This document shows, piece after piece, positions 24,801 through 35,688 of a stretch of DNA of 64,000 nt (positions are counted from its first letter, which is position 1; every line of letters starts with the position of its first letter). The stretch lies in NCBI RefSeq assembly GCF_033118175.1, contig NC_083701.1, positions 70,866,001 through 70,930,000 of the forward strand. Reading direction: 5' to 3'. The notes under the pieces are model-generated. The model was not told where the DNA came from. It ran no database searches and was given only the letters and a program-made list of their open reading frames with translations. Position numbers and translations under genes: made by a program. This DNA comes from Dama dama (taxonomy: Eukaryota > Chordata > Mammalia > Artiodactyla > Cervidae).

Positions 24801-27800
24801 AACTCAAGACACAATTGTAATAGATGCGTTATGGTAGGATTTGACCTGTAATCTCACATTAAAATATTGTTTTCTATTTCTGACATTTTCCAATGTGATT
24901 TTCATCAGTTGAGCCACTTGGGTAAAATTTTACTGTATTTGAGAAAATCTTCACTTTCATAAGTCCATAAACTCAAATATATTGCCTGTAGCAACATCAC
25001 AAATGGAAATATGCAGACACAACACTAGCTTCACCAACTCACAAATCAAACACTGGGCTATTTAAAATTAAATATTGCTTCAGTTCTCTAAAGCACATAA
25101 TTTAATTAAAGGCCTAAGAATATTAACTCCCTATATCAATGTTTTATCAGTAGAGGAATAGCAAATATATAAGGAAAAGGAACTGTCAAAGAAAAATTTG
25201 GATCATCTGAAAAATATGTCTGAAAACTACAGAAGGGATTTAAAAATAATTTAACAATTTCACAATGAATAACAAACTTACCTCAAGTTGACCCCCCCAT
25301 GCAGCTGTGTTTACAATATCATCACAGTACTTTCCAAACTCTTCTGTAGGAAACAGATCAGAATACAGCACTTTTTAGAACTCATATTAGATCCCTTTAA
25401 TAACTCCCACAACGCCTGATGAAACTGTCCAAGTTATGAACTTCCTCCTTCTCCACCTATATCCTCCAGAATTTAATCCATTTCCCAAATCCAAACTTAA
25501 CTCACTCCAACTTTCCATCCAAGAGCAAAGCAATTCATCTCTGCTTCTTTCCCTCAACCTGAGGTCTAGCAATCTCAACTAAATTATAAGCCTACCTCTC
25601 TTGATCCAAGCACTGACCCCAAAATTGCCACCACATTCACACTGTAAAATCCAAATCTGCATCTGAAAGAATATGCTAAAAGATTAAAAGATGCATCCTC
25701 TATAAAACGGGCTTCACTCTAAAACCCTATAAGAAAAGTGAGAAGAGAATTAAAGTACAAATGAGTTGAAACTCCTTTCCCAGTGACTCAAATAGTGCCT
25801 ACATATTTTGGAAATGTTTATTTGTATCAGTTCTAGCCAAAGAGAGGTCTTCCTGTATCAGTCTTGAGAGGAGATAAAAAGAAAAAAGAACTGCAGAGTT
25901 TATAATGGCGTACCTTGAGCATATCCACTGATGTTACACAGAAAGTTAAAGTCAGATAAAACACTAACACCCTTCCTGTTTAGAGGAAGAGGAAAAAAAT
26001 AATGGGCATCTAGGAGAAAATACGTCCTGTATGCCTGTCTTATTCACGGTCTCATATCCCCAGTGATGAGAGCACACTGCAGCCTTTAATAAACATAAAG
26101 GACGGGATAATTACATCTTTAGTCTTTTTCTCTGATTCACCAAACTGAGGTTATCACCTCCTCTCCCCTGCCCTACAACTAGCACAGCTTGGGACTTCAT
26201 TAAACAAAAGCCAACCCTAACCTTCCCCTCTTCAATCCACCCTGACCATATGTGCATATTGCCACATCTGCCGTCTTATCTCAAGAATTTTCTCCGTTAC
26301 TCCCCTTTTGCTTTCAGAAACTTTTTCAGATTTTCACTTGTTTCCTCCTTTATTTACAAGTTGTGCATTTTTTTTACCTTCCCAACTATCAAAGTTATTA
26401 TACAGAATAATAAGGCAGGTTTTGCAAAGTCAAATTCTGCCTGAATATTATGCCTTATTGAGAATAAAATTAAATCTTCCAAAATACAGGATAAAAGGAG
26501 GAATTAGTTTTCCTAGCCATTCTCTACTGATCGTCTTCAGGCCCGATATTTGCAGAGACCAGGCAAAGTTTAACTTTGTGAAATATGAACTTTTTAACAC
26601 ACTTTTTAAACTAGTAATATGAACCCTATTCCTATTTTTATCTTAGGATTAATATTTTCGACTACAAAGTGGTTAAGTACTTAAAAGATCTTGATAAACC
26701 AAAATGTGCTATCATCTACTAAAGTCATAGAAAATAATCTTGCCTAAATGTTGAGATTTTTTCCCCCCATAGGACTATTCAGGCTTTCCTTTTTTTTTTC
26801 ATTCTCAGTTCCAGAAATCACTTTACTTAATAACCATCACAGCTACAACAGCAACAAGACATAACAGAAAAAAATAAATTACCTGGAGTATACATTTCTC
26901 CAGTATTAGGATTTGTTAAAAATGGCAGAAAGTCTTCCACATGACTCTGCATATAGCTAGCAGTCTGACATCTTAAGGCAGCCACGGTCAGAATGCCGTT
27001 CTGCTCTTTCAGCTGATCTTCAATGGCTCTATACATACAGTGGCCATCAGATGGAATCTGTTTAATTTCCAACTGTCTGGCTGCCAATATTTGAGCAAGT
27101 TTTTCACTTTCTACATGTCTAGCTCCGGTTAAGTTTTCAATTTCAGCTTCGGCTATCCTTTCTTCCCGCTCCTTTTCCAACGCAGCCTTTTTGTCCTATG
27201 CAGAGGGTAAAATGTAGGAAAGTTAATTCCTAATAATTAGGACTCGTTTACATTTATCATGGGGACAAAAACATAAGATTCTCAAAAACATTTTTCTCCC
27301 TTCTCCCACAAGCACTATCAGATAGATGATCTCATCACCTGAAGAATTTTCTATACTGTGAACTCTTCTAAAGACAACCAATATTTCTCATCTGTGTGTA
27401 CCCAGCACCAAGCTCTGTCTTGGAACAAAACAAGGCTCTCAAACTTTTCTGTGAAGTGTGTTTGAAAACAACATGCCAAGTTTCTAAAAACCTGACTTAC
27501 TGATTTCAAAGTGCTATGTTAGATTGAGTTGTCCTAGGCCTTAAAGTAACATCATTATCATACTTAAGTCCAAGCTCTATAACTTATCACCCCACCAGTG
27601 AGGTCTTAATGTGCTAAATGACCAGTTCATGAGCAAGGCATTAATTTGCTTAGGTCTTTAGAAGGATAAAGGAGCTCTATTTATCCAGTATTAAAAAAAA
27701 AAAAAAAATGTGCACATACAAACACACATACACATTTAGCTTAAATAACAGATAAAAACATTCTTCTTTATTAAAAAAAACTATTATAGATAAAGTCCCC

Positions 27801-30800
27801 CTTAAGGACCACTGCCAATCTCTCAGTGCCTGCTCAAGAGATCTGGTATGTATCCTTCTAGATTTTTTTCCTATGCATTTTAGTAAATACAGATGTACTC
27901 ATAGAAAATCTATAGAAAACAGTATTTTAACAACAGTATCATACATTACATTCTTCAACTTGCTTTCCTTCTATTCAAATTTTCTAAGAAATCTTCCCAT
28001 GCCAACATATGCAAAGATGGGATGGGGAGAAGGTAATGAGAGATTTATGACATGAAGGATGGATAGGAAGTAGAATGGAAAGGCTAGGGAGAAGAGAAAA
28101 TTCCTGACACTTGGAATAACAAGGATGAAAACACAGAAAGTACTGTATGTTTCATTCATGGCTGAACACAGTTCACATAGCTAGAACACCAAAGAAAGGT
28201 ATCAAGAGATGAGGTGGGAGGCAAAAAAGATGATGCATAGTTCATAATATGAAAGTCTATGCATACACAGTTCAAAAAGCACTAGAAGGATATACATAAA
28301 ATAGGGCTTTTCTCTGGATGGGAGGATTACAAAATAAGTTTTGTTTTGTGTGTGAGCCTGCATGTGTGTGTGTGTGAACATGTTTCTGAATCTCCATGGT
28401 ATCTTTTAGGTACCACAGTATCCTCCCAAGTGGCTCAATGGTAAAATGTCAATGCAGGAGATGGGGTTCGATCCCTGGGTCGGGAAGATCCTCTGGAAGA
28501 GGAAATGGCAACCCATTCCAGTATCCTTGCCTGGAAAATTCCATAAACAGAGGAGTCTGGCAGGCTACAGTCCATGGGGTCACAAAGCCTCAGACATGAC
28601 AGCACGCAACACATGTGCCTGCCTGTGTGTGTAAATGTCTCTCTAGTTGTCCATGGTATGTTTTATTTGTATGCTGACAGCAAGAATTTCAATTTAAGAG
28701 AATAAAAAGTTAAACTACATTCTATAAATCTTGATGTACTGGTAACAAACTACAGTGAAGGATTTGGATAAACCAAGAAAAAGAAGATACAGGTAAAAAT
28801 TTTTATATCCCCAGTTCTAACCTTTCCTTAAGAGCAGAAAATATGAACGGAAAGGCAAATTTCAATTTCACTTAATGCCACCTGCTTCTACTATGTTCTT
28901 GTTATGTGCCATGCCAGATAGAGCTAGTGCTTTCTAAGTTACCTGAATCAAAAGCAGTATTATCTTAATAAACATAAACCAATTTAAGTTTTTTCTTTCC
29001 AACTCAAACCATGCCAAAAGTAACACGATACAATTTCTTTCACTGCTTATCTACAACTCTGGATCACAGTGGCATAAAACCTTAAAACACAAGATGGCAC
29101 TATTACTTTTTAAAAGACTACAGAAAACATTTTTCAGAGGGGAGAGGAAGAATAAGCACCTTGAATATCATCTAATCCAAAACCCCTCATTTTCCTCTTC
29201 TGAGGAAACAGCACAAAGAAATATTTCCAAAGGCTATACAGTTGGTTAGAAGCAGAGCAGGGACCAAGGACAGAGAGCTCCTTCTATCCAGGCACCTGAA
29301 TCAGAATAAAAGTTGGAGCAGATGGGAGCTGAAGTTAATGATGTCAAGAACTACTGGAAAACTGGGACTTTACACTATCTGTAAAACCTTAATTTAAACC
29401 TCTAAAATACTCATCCAAGAATTTCATTTTTTTTTCCCCTCATGCTCTGCTTCAATATTACAAAACAATTGTATTTCCTTTCCAGGACACTAAGTAGAAA
29501 ACACATCGGATTGTTTTCCCAACCACACAGTTTTCCAATGGCATGAGCAATTTCCATTTTACAACCCTAGTCCTGGAGATAGAATGGCATCAATAAACTC
29601 TAATGAAAATGTACGTAAGATGAAAATAGCACAATAGCACAATAACTCAAAAATACACTGCCAGTAAAACTAGAGTCATTCTGGTATAGCAACAGCAAAA
29701 ACAAGTCTGAAGATAAATCTTAAGAGCTGGGAACTGGTGCAGGAGTTGCAAACTTTTACCATGCCATTGAGACAACTGGAGCCTCAGCTTTCTCATTTAT
29801 AATATAAAGAAACTGAAGGAGATCCCATTCCAGCTCTCAAATTTCACATTTTTGGAACCCAGTTCTTCTAAGTTCTACTTCAGGCTGTTTCTACCATACC
29901 AGTGAGTTTACCCTGAAGCTCTCTGAAATAAATAAAATACTTCCTATGCTTTTCTAGATTAAAAATATGGGATCTGCTCTAAAATATTCCTGTAATGAAA
30001 CTTCATAAAGTTTTGTCATGTTTTTCTACCAGAGAGTTGTATCTCTCCCAAAGACAAACATCATTAGTTAATTGACATTTCATTCCTTGGTACCTCTGGC
30101 CCAGCAGGGGTGGGAGGCGGGGTGGGAAGTGGTTCAAGATAAGTCTAAGACCCAATTATCTACCCTTGTGTTTAGGTCCCATTTTCTTAAATACTATAAA
30201 CTCACAGTGTTTTCTGTTCCAAAATCCTGTTAACATAACAAAGCAACAAGAAACTTTGGGCATTACTTACAAGGGTGTTTTCTCTGCCAAGTGTTGACTT
30301 GGCAGAGAAGTGTTGCCAATCTACTGACTATAAAAATATACATTTTTTGACAGTATAGCTGGAAAAAGTATGATTTCAGCTATGGAATATTTTAGGAGAA
30401 AAGTAACAAAATGTTTAAGAAAGGTAAGTTTGTTCTGTTGCCTAAGGGACAAGGTAGAGTGAACAAGTTTTGACAGACATAGAGGAGTTGTGTCCTTTTC
30501 TAGAATTAAATAGTTGCAGAATTAAATAGTTGTTACTCTAAGATATAGGGGCCTCCCTGGTGGTTCAGACAGTAAAGCATCTGTCTGCAATGCAGGAGAC
30601 CTGGGTTTGATTCCTGGGAGGGGAAAATTCCCTGGAGAAGGAAATGGCAACCCACTCCAGTGTTTTTTCCTGGAAAATCCCATGGACAGAGGAGCCTTGC
30701 AGGCTACAGTCCGTGGGACTGCAAAGAGTCGGACATGACTGAGCAACTTCACTCTAAAATACACGGGCTTCCCAGGTGACACTAGTGGTAAAGAATCTAC

Positions 30801-33800
30801 TTGCCAGTGCAGCAGACTCAAGAAACACCAGATCAATACCTGGATCAGGAAGATCCCCTGGAGAAGGAAATGGCAACCCATTCCAGTATTCTTGCCTGGG
30901 AAATCCCAGAGGAGCCTGGCAGACTACAGTCCATGGTGTTGCAAAGAGTTGGACACAACCATGAGCACACACTAAGGTATACACTATATACTACTGTACA
31001 CTAAGCAAAGTCAATTCCAACAAATATTTTGTTATGCAAAATTTCTGCCCTTCACTTCTGACCTATAGAAAATAGATAACAATTATAAGACTATAACAGA
31101 AAGAACACGTATCGTGAGTAGAGAGCTGGTGAACTAGATAACCTCTAAGATACCATAAAACCTAAATTTCATGAGTCTATGAAGTTCACAATTATAATAA
31201 TTACTCAAGAATAAAATTTTACATTAGTATAAGAAATGCTTGACAATTTGCAACTTAAGCAACTTTCAAACAAATTGTCTTAGGTTGAATTTCTTAAGCG
31301 ATGTACTATGCAGTACTTAAACACAGTGAACAACAGTATCATTTGTTGACCTATCAGTTCTTTAGGCCTTGTATTAAGGGTTTGGAAACAGTAAATTATT
31401 TAACATTCACAATAACTCTATGAAGTATTATTTCCCCCTATTCTATACATGGGCTTCCTGGGTGGCTCAGATGGTAAAGAATCTTGCCTGCAATGCTGGA
31501 GACCCGGGTTCAATCCTTGGGTCAGGAAGATCCCCTAGAGAAAGGAATGTCAACCCACTCTGGAATTCTTGCCTTTAGAATTCCATGGACAGAGAAGTCT
31601 GGCGGGCTACAGGCCAAGGGGTCACAGAGAGTCCAAGGGGTCAGACACAGCTGAGCAACTAACACTTCCACTGTCATTTCATACATGTGAAACTAAGATT
31701 TAAAAAGGTTGAGAATCTTATCCAAAGCCACCACAGTGGGATTAAAATCTCCACCTGACACCAATTCCATGCTTTATTAAATGTACATACTAAATTATAT
31801 TTACTAAAAAAATATATAAAAATAAAAAATACAAAAAAATTATATTTACTACTAAATTATAAGATACAAGCTAGTTTAAAAATAAACACTTAAATCGTAG
31901 AAAACATCATGTTAATAAAACAATATTTGAGAATAAAAAGACTGGATTTAAACTTATTGTTCTTTTTCGAAGTGAAAAGCCCTTTCCTATCTAATCACAT
32001 TCCCATAATTTTGATGTCATAAACTTATTACATCCAATAAATCAGTTTCCTTATAGCTCTTTGATGCAAAATTTCATTCTCACATTTGTTTTTGTGCAAG
32101 CTGTCTCACTCCAAATAGCCTAACTAAATAACCATATTTTCTTAAAATACCAACTATTTAACACTTAGCACAGTGAATTTTTCCTTCTCTAAATTTTCAT
32201 CACAACTAACCAATACATATATAACTACATAATCCTGTTAATTTTGTGTACCTATATATCTTAACTTCTAGGTTCAAATTCCTCTTTTACCACTTAATAC
32301 CATAGTTTTTAACCAAAGCTGTACATCAGAATCACCTGGGCTCACACTCTTCAGATTCTAAATTAAGTCTGGAATAATATATTTGTAAAGAATATCCTTT
32401 GCACACCCCCTTTCCTAGATCCACCTTCCTATGAGAACTGCAGACTGGACACAGGCCTATTTTCTTATCTATAAAATAAGGACAAGAAATCCTACTTCAC
32501 AGGATTACTGTCAAGACTAAATGAGATTTCATATAATCTAAAGCCTAATAAACGTTAGTTTAGGTCCTTTGGCAAGGGAACTCCCATTATTTTTTTTTTT
32601 TGTATTCCCTTCCAATACAACACCTAAGACAGAATTACACACATAGCACTAACAAATACTAGGCGACTTCCATACCCGTCTCTTTTGTGCTTTTGATATC
32701 CGAAGTGGCTGATTCTCAAGAACCAAGTTTGAAATATTAACAGCAACAGAATCTATCTAAAGGAAACAAAAAACATTATCAAGTTAAGGAAAAATACCTT
32801 TAAGTTATTATTCAAAGTATCAGATTATTAAATTACTATTGCAAGTCACATATTACATGTCATTCCACAATTCAAATCTGAATAACAGCACTAGATACAA
32901 TACTAAATGACATACTTGTATCTACTTTCTCTATATTTTAGGGAGAATCTGTCAGGTTCCCAAGAACTTTCCTTACAGCTCTACAAAGACAAAGCTCATG
33001 TCTGTATGGTTTCCTTCCTTCTCAGAATGCCTACTCCATTCCTCTGAATACTTCCTACAAGTGCCAATTCATTCAGCACGCCACCCTTCCCGTCTCTAAA
33101 TGTTTTACTTTATAGAATACATAAGATCCTGTGTTGGCTCAGTTTATACTACTTTCATAACCTCAAAAGTGGGGGCAAAGGCCTTCCTCCATCATAATTA
33201 GCAGAACCTGATGAGCACTGCTTCTTGACCCTAGCAGAAATTTGCTAATTTATAGTTATCATTAAGACATTACAACCAGTCTTAATCATCAAATGACTGT
33301 TACGTGTTTGCTGAAGAAAAAAGATGTTAGACTTATCTACTATCAGGATTAACAGCTGGTATTTTATTACCACAACTATATATTAAGCTAGTTTTTAGGT
33401 GACACATACATGAAATATATCAAAGCCTCTGATAACAAGAGTCAGCAGTCTCTAAGGCTTTGGCCCAAATAATCAAAATGTCAAAATAAGATTAAGACTT
33501 CAAAGAGTGGTTATCAACTTTAGCGAAATAGGATTCTTATATTTTTTCAGAGGAATGTACTAAAATTTACAAACTGCCATACTGACAACAGGCAAGATAC
33601 AAAGAAACAACTAGGGGAAAAAAGAGAAAGAAATGACAAAAGAATTCAGGTGACATTCTGGAAGAAAACAAGTTTCAGTTAAAATTTTAAAAGATAATAG
33701 TTCAAAGTATGAGAAGAGTTTGTATTTTAACAATTGGACAATATGTAGAAACAACTTTGACCTTGAAAACCTAGGAAAGAAATCTCACAATTGAAGGGCC

Positions 33801-35688
33801 TGAGAGACTAGAAAATAAAACTATGTTTAATACCTATAAATTAGTATAAACAAGCTATTTTCTCTGTCAACAGCAGACCAAAAATAAACCAAGTAAAATA
33901 AAATTTATTTATGGTAGATAAAATCTTGCATAGACGTAAGAACTTTCTCACTATCACTATCAAAAATGAGAGTGAGGTTAGGGAGTCTATGGTCTTTGAC
34001 ATCTAAAATCCATGAAATAAACTATCACTCTAGATAAAAATTATAACAGAATTCAGTATTCACTTTTTGGAGTAAGACAGCTCTAATTTTGAATTCAGGC
34101 TTTGATACTCAATGGTTGTTATAAATTTAGAATGAAGTTTTTAATCTCTCTGAGTCTGTTTCCCATTTTAAAAATGGGATTATCTACACTTCAGAGGTAA
34201 CACTGACTAGTTATTGTGAGAATTATTTGAGAAAATGAATAATATGTTAAACTAAGTATGTGGCATACAATACATCGTGTGCAACTACAATGATCAAATA
34301 AATATTAGCTAAACTGATGATAGTTAACATGCTCCAATTTACCCAAGAAACATCAGTAAATTTCTATTTAATACAACTTGCTCATAAGGCATTTTCATAA
34401 CTTAAAAAATGCTTTCACATTTATTCTATTTCTTAGAAAAATCTTGTGCTTAAACAGTAGTATTTGCATCATATATGTGAAGAAATTGATGCTCGAGAAG
34501 ATCAAGTAAATGTGCCCAGATTCAAATCCTATTTAACAGCAATTCTGACACTAAGAAACTGGTCTTCCACTTTCTTTTGGTAAAGCTTCCTCTAGCCCAT
34601 TTTATCAATCTGTTCATCTCTGGGGCATTAGACTTTCTTTGCTGACCTTCCTTAAAAAACACACTACCATGTAAATCTGATCAGAAAAATAACAATGAAA
34701 AGTGACACCTGAGCATGACTAAGCTCCCTCTTTCCCTCCAGTTTTACGATTTTATATAGTTCACTGTGTTACAGAAGTGGACAACTGCTTTCCGATGTTG
34801 TAGACAAGGAGAAACATTATTTTCACATACTTTACTCTCTTTAGAAGTCAGCTTCAACTGATCCAGCTCCTCTCTATGTTTCTGTTCCATTTCTGCTTCT
34901 AACTTAGCAACATCTTCTGTAAGTTGCTTCCTCCTCTTTTTGTCATTCCTGGGAACAGCATTCTTCATACTCTGTATTTTGGCTGAAAAGCCACCAAAAT
35001 CATTAGGTCAAAAACCCAGGGATTAAGAGGAAATAAGAAATAATAGCAATAAGAAGATGGTAAGAAGAAAAGGGTATAGGAAGAAAGTAATTATGAAAGC
35101 AAAAAGAGAAATTACAAAACAGACAGCTACAGAGAAGAGTCCAGATGAAGCTGAGACCCTCTCTCAAAAAAATAACAACATAACCGTGAGTTTGGTGTGG
35201 GATGAGGGAAAGCGGGGTGGGGGGTGAAAGAGACTTAAATGTTTAAATCTTTCAACTATCCTTTCCGAGTCCTTAAAACTGAGGTGAGATATTTCAAAAC
35301 GCACCCATTAGGGCCAAGTGTCGGTCAACTAGGAACAGCAAAGGCGGGCCTGGGTCCAAGGCGGCGGCTTCCAAGGGTTTTCAAAAACCGCACCCCGGGG
35401 GCCTCGCAGGATGGGGGAACGCGGCGCATCCGAAAAGAGGAAGCTTTTGAAGGTCGAGGGGATTGAAGGGGCTTGGAGATGCAGGTCACTGGCAACCCTG
35501 AAGAAGCCTAGAAGGATTCAGAAGTCCCTCAACGTTCCCCAGAACCGACCCGCCCCGCTCCCTTCCCTGGGTCCTGGCGACTCCTGGGTTCCCACTCCCC
35601 CGTCACCTTGCAGCTCCTTCTTCTCTTTGCGATGCCGTCTCACCAGCTGTTCCTCTTCATCAAGCTCCTCAGTCAACACTGCCTCCAT
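21730..35688 (-). CDS. OTUD6B: OTUD6B deubiquitinase, complete gene in seven coding exons
   Basis: The gene encodes an ovarian-tumour (OTU) family cysteine protease that removes ubiquitin. In the literature OTUD6B is linked to proteasome assembly and translation initiation complexes. The coding exons join as 35688-35607, 34982-34831, 32756-32676, 27195-26883, 25343-25282, 22608-22502 and 21814-21730. They total 882 bases, giving 293 residues plus a TAG stop, the usual length for this protein. All introns have GT donors and AG acceptors, and every junction keeps frame. Residues 1 to about 130 are a charged, Lys/Glu-rich, probably coiled-coil region. The OTU domain starts near residue 148. The motif DGHCMY gives Asp155 and nucleophile Cys158, and GEHYNS near the C-terminus gives His277. 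No frameshift or stop was seen, so the gene looks functional. Introns carry SINEs, MIRs and a BovB. LRRC69 follows on the same strand. Confidence 0.96.
22502..22608 (-). CDS. OTUD6B: OTUD6B coding exon 6
   Basis: It encodes residues 231-266 in part (LRALSHILRTPIEIIQADSP to PLILV). The acceptor is TTATAG|CTAAGA and the donor is CTTGT|GTAAGT, leaving phase 2. These are the central beta strands of the OTU fold before the catalytic His. Confidence 0.93.
22631..22656. repeat. TA-rich microsatellite in OTUD6B intron 6
   Basis: An alternating TATATATACATATATATATA run a few bases upstream of the exon 6 acceptor region. Confidence 0.8.
23072..24143 (+). mobile_element. BovB LINE, C-terminal half, in OTUD6B intron 5
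   Basis: About 1.07 kb antisense to OTUD6B. It starts at the RT domain (DHNKLWKILK-like), keeps RYADDTTLMAES, and has a 208-codon open frame at 23500-24126 covering the RT C-terminus (VMYGCESWTVKKAECRRIDA, MRWLDGITNLMDMG). It ends GAGCAACTGAACTGAACTGA. One frameshift near 23395 separates the YADD part from the rest. It is fairly young and well kept compared with other BovB copies here. Confidence 0.93.
24440..24625 (-). repeat. MIR SINE
   Basis: Reverse MIR: TTTATTATCTTCATTCAATA, AATCAGGAAACGAGCTCAGG, GCTGACTTCCGCAAAGTCAG, then the GAAGCAGGAGGCACCAGCAC block. The neighbouring intron 24626-25281 shows nothing else. Confidence 0.7.
25282..25343 (-). CDS. OTUD6B: OTUD6B coding exon 5
   Basis: It encodes residues 210-230 (EEFGKYCDDIVNTAAWGGQLE); its first two bases complete the Glu codon begun in exon 4. 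The AAWGGQLE stretch is a conserved OTU core helix. The acceptor is CTACAG|AA and the donor is GAG|GTAAGT. The exon is too short to stand out as an open frame and was placed by protein similarity and splice sites. Confidence 0.93.
25344..26882 (-). other. OTUD6B intron 4
   Basis: The intron is bounded by GTAATT at 26882 and CTACAG at 25344. Contents are AT-rich or pyrimidine-rich and unassigned. A possible L2-like stretch is at 26040-26110. Confidence 0.6.
26883..27195 (-). CDS. OTUD6B: OTUD6B coding exon 4, catalytic Cys exon
   Basis: It encodes residues 106-209 plus one base, from DKKAALEKEREER to NPNTGEMYTP. It holds the end of the coiled coil and the start of the OTU domain. The DGHCMY motif carries Asp155 and the nucleophile Cys158. 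The acceptor is GCATAG|GAC and the donor is CCAG|GTAATT. At 313 bases it is the largest coding exon. Confidence 0.96.
27680..27745. repeat. poly(A) and CA-rich simple repeat
   Basis: A run of 16 A bases (27693-27708) is followed by a CA-rich part (ACATACAAACACACATACAC). Intron 3 sequence 27196-28355 otherwise shows no recognised feature. Confidence 0.8.
28420..28615 (+). mobile_element. Bov-tA SINE in OTUD6B intron 3
   Basis: CCTCCCAAGTGGCTCAATGG, TTCGATCCCTGGGTCGGGAA, GGCAACCCATTCCAGTATCC and GGGGTCACAAAGCCTCAGAC are seen. Imperfect direct repeats (28356-28413 and 28617-28670) bracket it, each with a TG run and CCATGGTAT. Confidence 0.9.
28616..30534 (-). other. OTUD6B intron 3, left part
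   Basis: There is no exon here. A MIR-like minus remnant is at 29160-29300 (CATTTTCCTCTTCTGAGGAA and GGCTATACAGTTGGTTAGAA). A perfect hairpin lies at 30280-30309. The rest is unassigned AT-rich sequence. Confidence 0.5.
30280..30309. repeat. perfect 13-bp inverted repeat, 4-base loop
   Basis: TTCTCTGCCAAGT, loop GTTG, then ACTTGGCAGAGAA. All 13 pairs match. It lies in OTUD6B intron 3 and no function is known. Confidence 0.95.
30548..30750 (+). mobile_element. Bov-tA SINE
   Basis: Complete, from GGGGCCTCCCTGGTGGTTCA to GAGTCGGACATGACTGAGCA. Flanking ACTCTAAGATATA (30535-30547) and ACTCTAAAATACA (30751-30763) form a 13-base target-site duplication with two mismatches. Confidence 0.92.
30764..30975 (+). 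mobile_element. Bov-tA SINE, tandem to the previous one
   Basis: CGGGCTTCCCAGGTGACACT, GGCAACCCATTCCAGTATTC and GTTGCAAAGAGTTGGACACA are seen. It was inserted immediately after the duplicated target of the upstream SINE, in the same orientation. Confidence 0.9.
31330..31775 (-). repeat. MIR SINE split by a Bov-tA insertion
   Basis: The minus-strand MIR has one half at 31330-31448 (TTTAACATTCACAATAACTC) and the other at 31672-31775 (GAAACTAAGATTTAAAAAGG, CCAAAGCCACCACAGTGGGA). The Bov-tA lies between them. Confidence 0.7.
31449..31671 (+). mobile_element. Bov-tA SINE inside MIR
   Basis: GGGCTTCCTGGGTGGCTCAG to GGTCAGACACAGCTGAGCAA. Flanks ATTCTATACATG and ATTTCATACATG give the duplicated target. 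The tail contains a small internal duplication of GAGTCCAAGGGGTC-like sequence at 31610-31645. Confidence 0.9.
32440..32575 (+). repeat. MIR SINE
   Basis: TTTCTTATCTATAAAATAAGG, CACAGGATTACTGTCAAGAC and TAATAAACGTTAGTT follow the MIR 3' half. It sits about 100 bases downstream of OTUD6B exon 3 in the intron. The stretch 31776-32439 has no other recognised feature. Confidence 0.65.
32676..32756 (-). CDS. OTUD6B: OTUD6B coding exon 3
   Basis: It encodes residues 79-105 (IDSVAVNISN to KAQKRR) in exactly 27 codons, phase 0 at both ends. The acceptor is CTTTAG|ATAGAT. A second AG four bases inside would break the frame, which decides the boundary. The donor is CGG|GTATGG. Confidence 0.93.
32757..34830 (-). 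other. OTUD6B intron 2
   Basis: No exon was seen. An L2-like plus remnant is at 33010-33220 (AATGCCTACTCCATTCCTCT). A MIR plus copy is at 34075-34320 (AATCTCTCTGAGTCTGTTTC, TTGTGAGAATTATTTGAGAA) and a MIR minus copy at 34400-34590 (AAGAAATTGATGCTCGAGAA). The two MIRs face opposite ways about 100 bases apart. Confidence 0.55.
34831..34982 (-). CDS. OTUD6B: OTUD6B coding exon 2
   Basis: It encodes residues 28-78, starting AKIQSMKNAVPRNDKKRRKQ after the acceptor TTTTCAG. The donor is GTAAA|GTATGTG. The 152 bases complete codon 28 and add 50 codons. A Lys/Arg cluster (KKRRK) is followed by a heptad-like Glu/Lys helix, consistent with a coiled coil. An open frame runs past the donor into the intron but is not coding. 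Confidence 0.95.
34983..35606 (-). other. OTUD6B intron 1
   Basis: A short intron from GTGACGGGGG (35606) to TTTTCAG (34983). The part next to exon 1 is GC-rich and belongs to the promoter CpG cluster; the rest is purine-rich. Confidence 0.8.
35607..35688 (-). CDS. OTUD6B: OTUD6B coding exon 1
   Basis: It encodes residues 1-27 plus one base, starting MEAVLTEELDEEEQ and ending KKELQ. The ATG complement is at 35686-35688 in the context GTCATGG, with G at +4. The donor is CAAG|GTGACG at 35607/35606, leaving phase 1. The sequence is acidic then basic, typical of the coiled-coil N-terminus. Confidence 0.95.
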
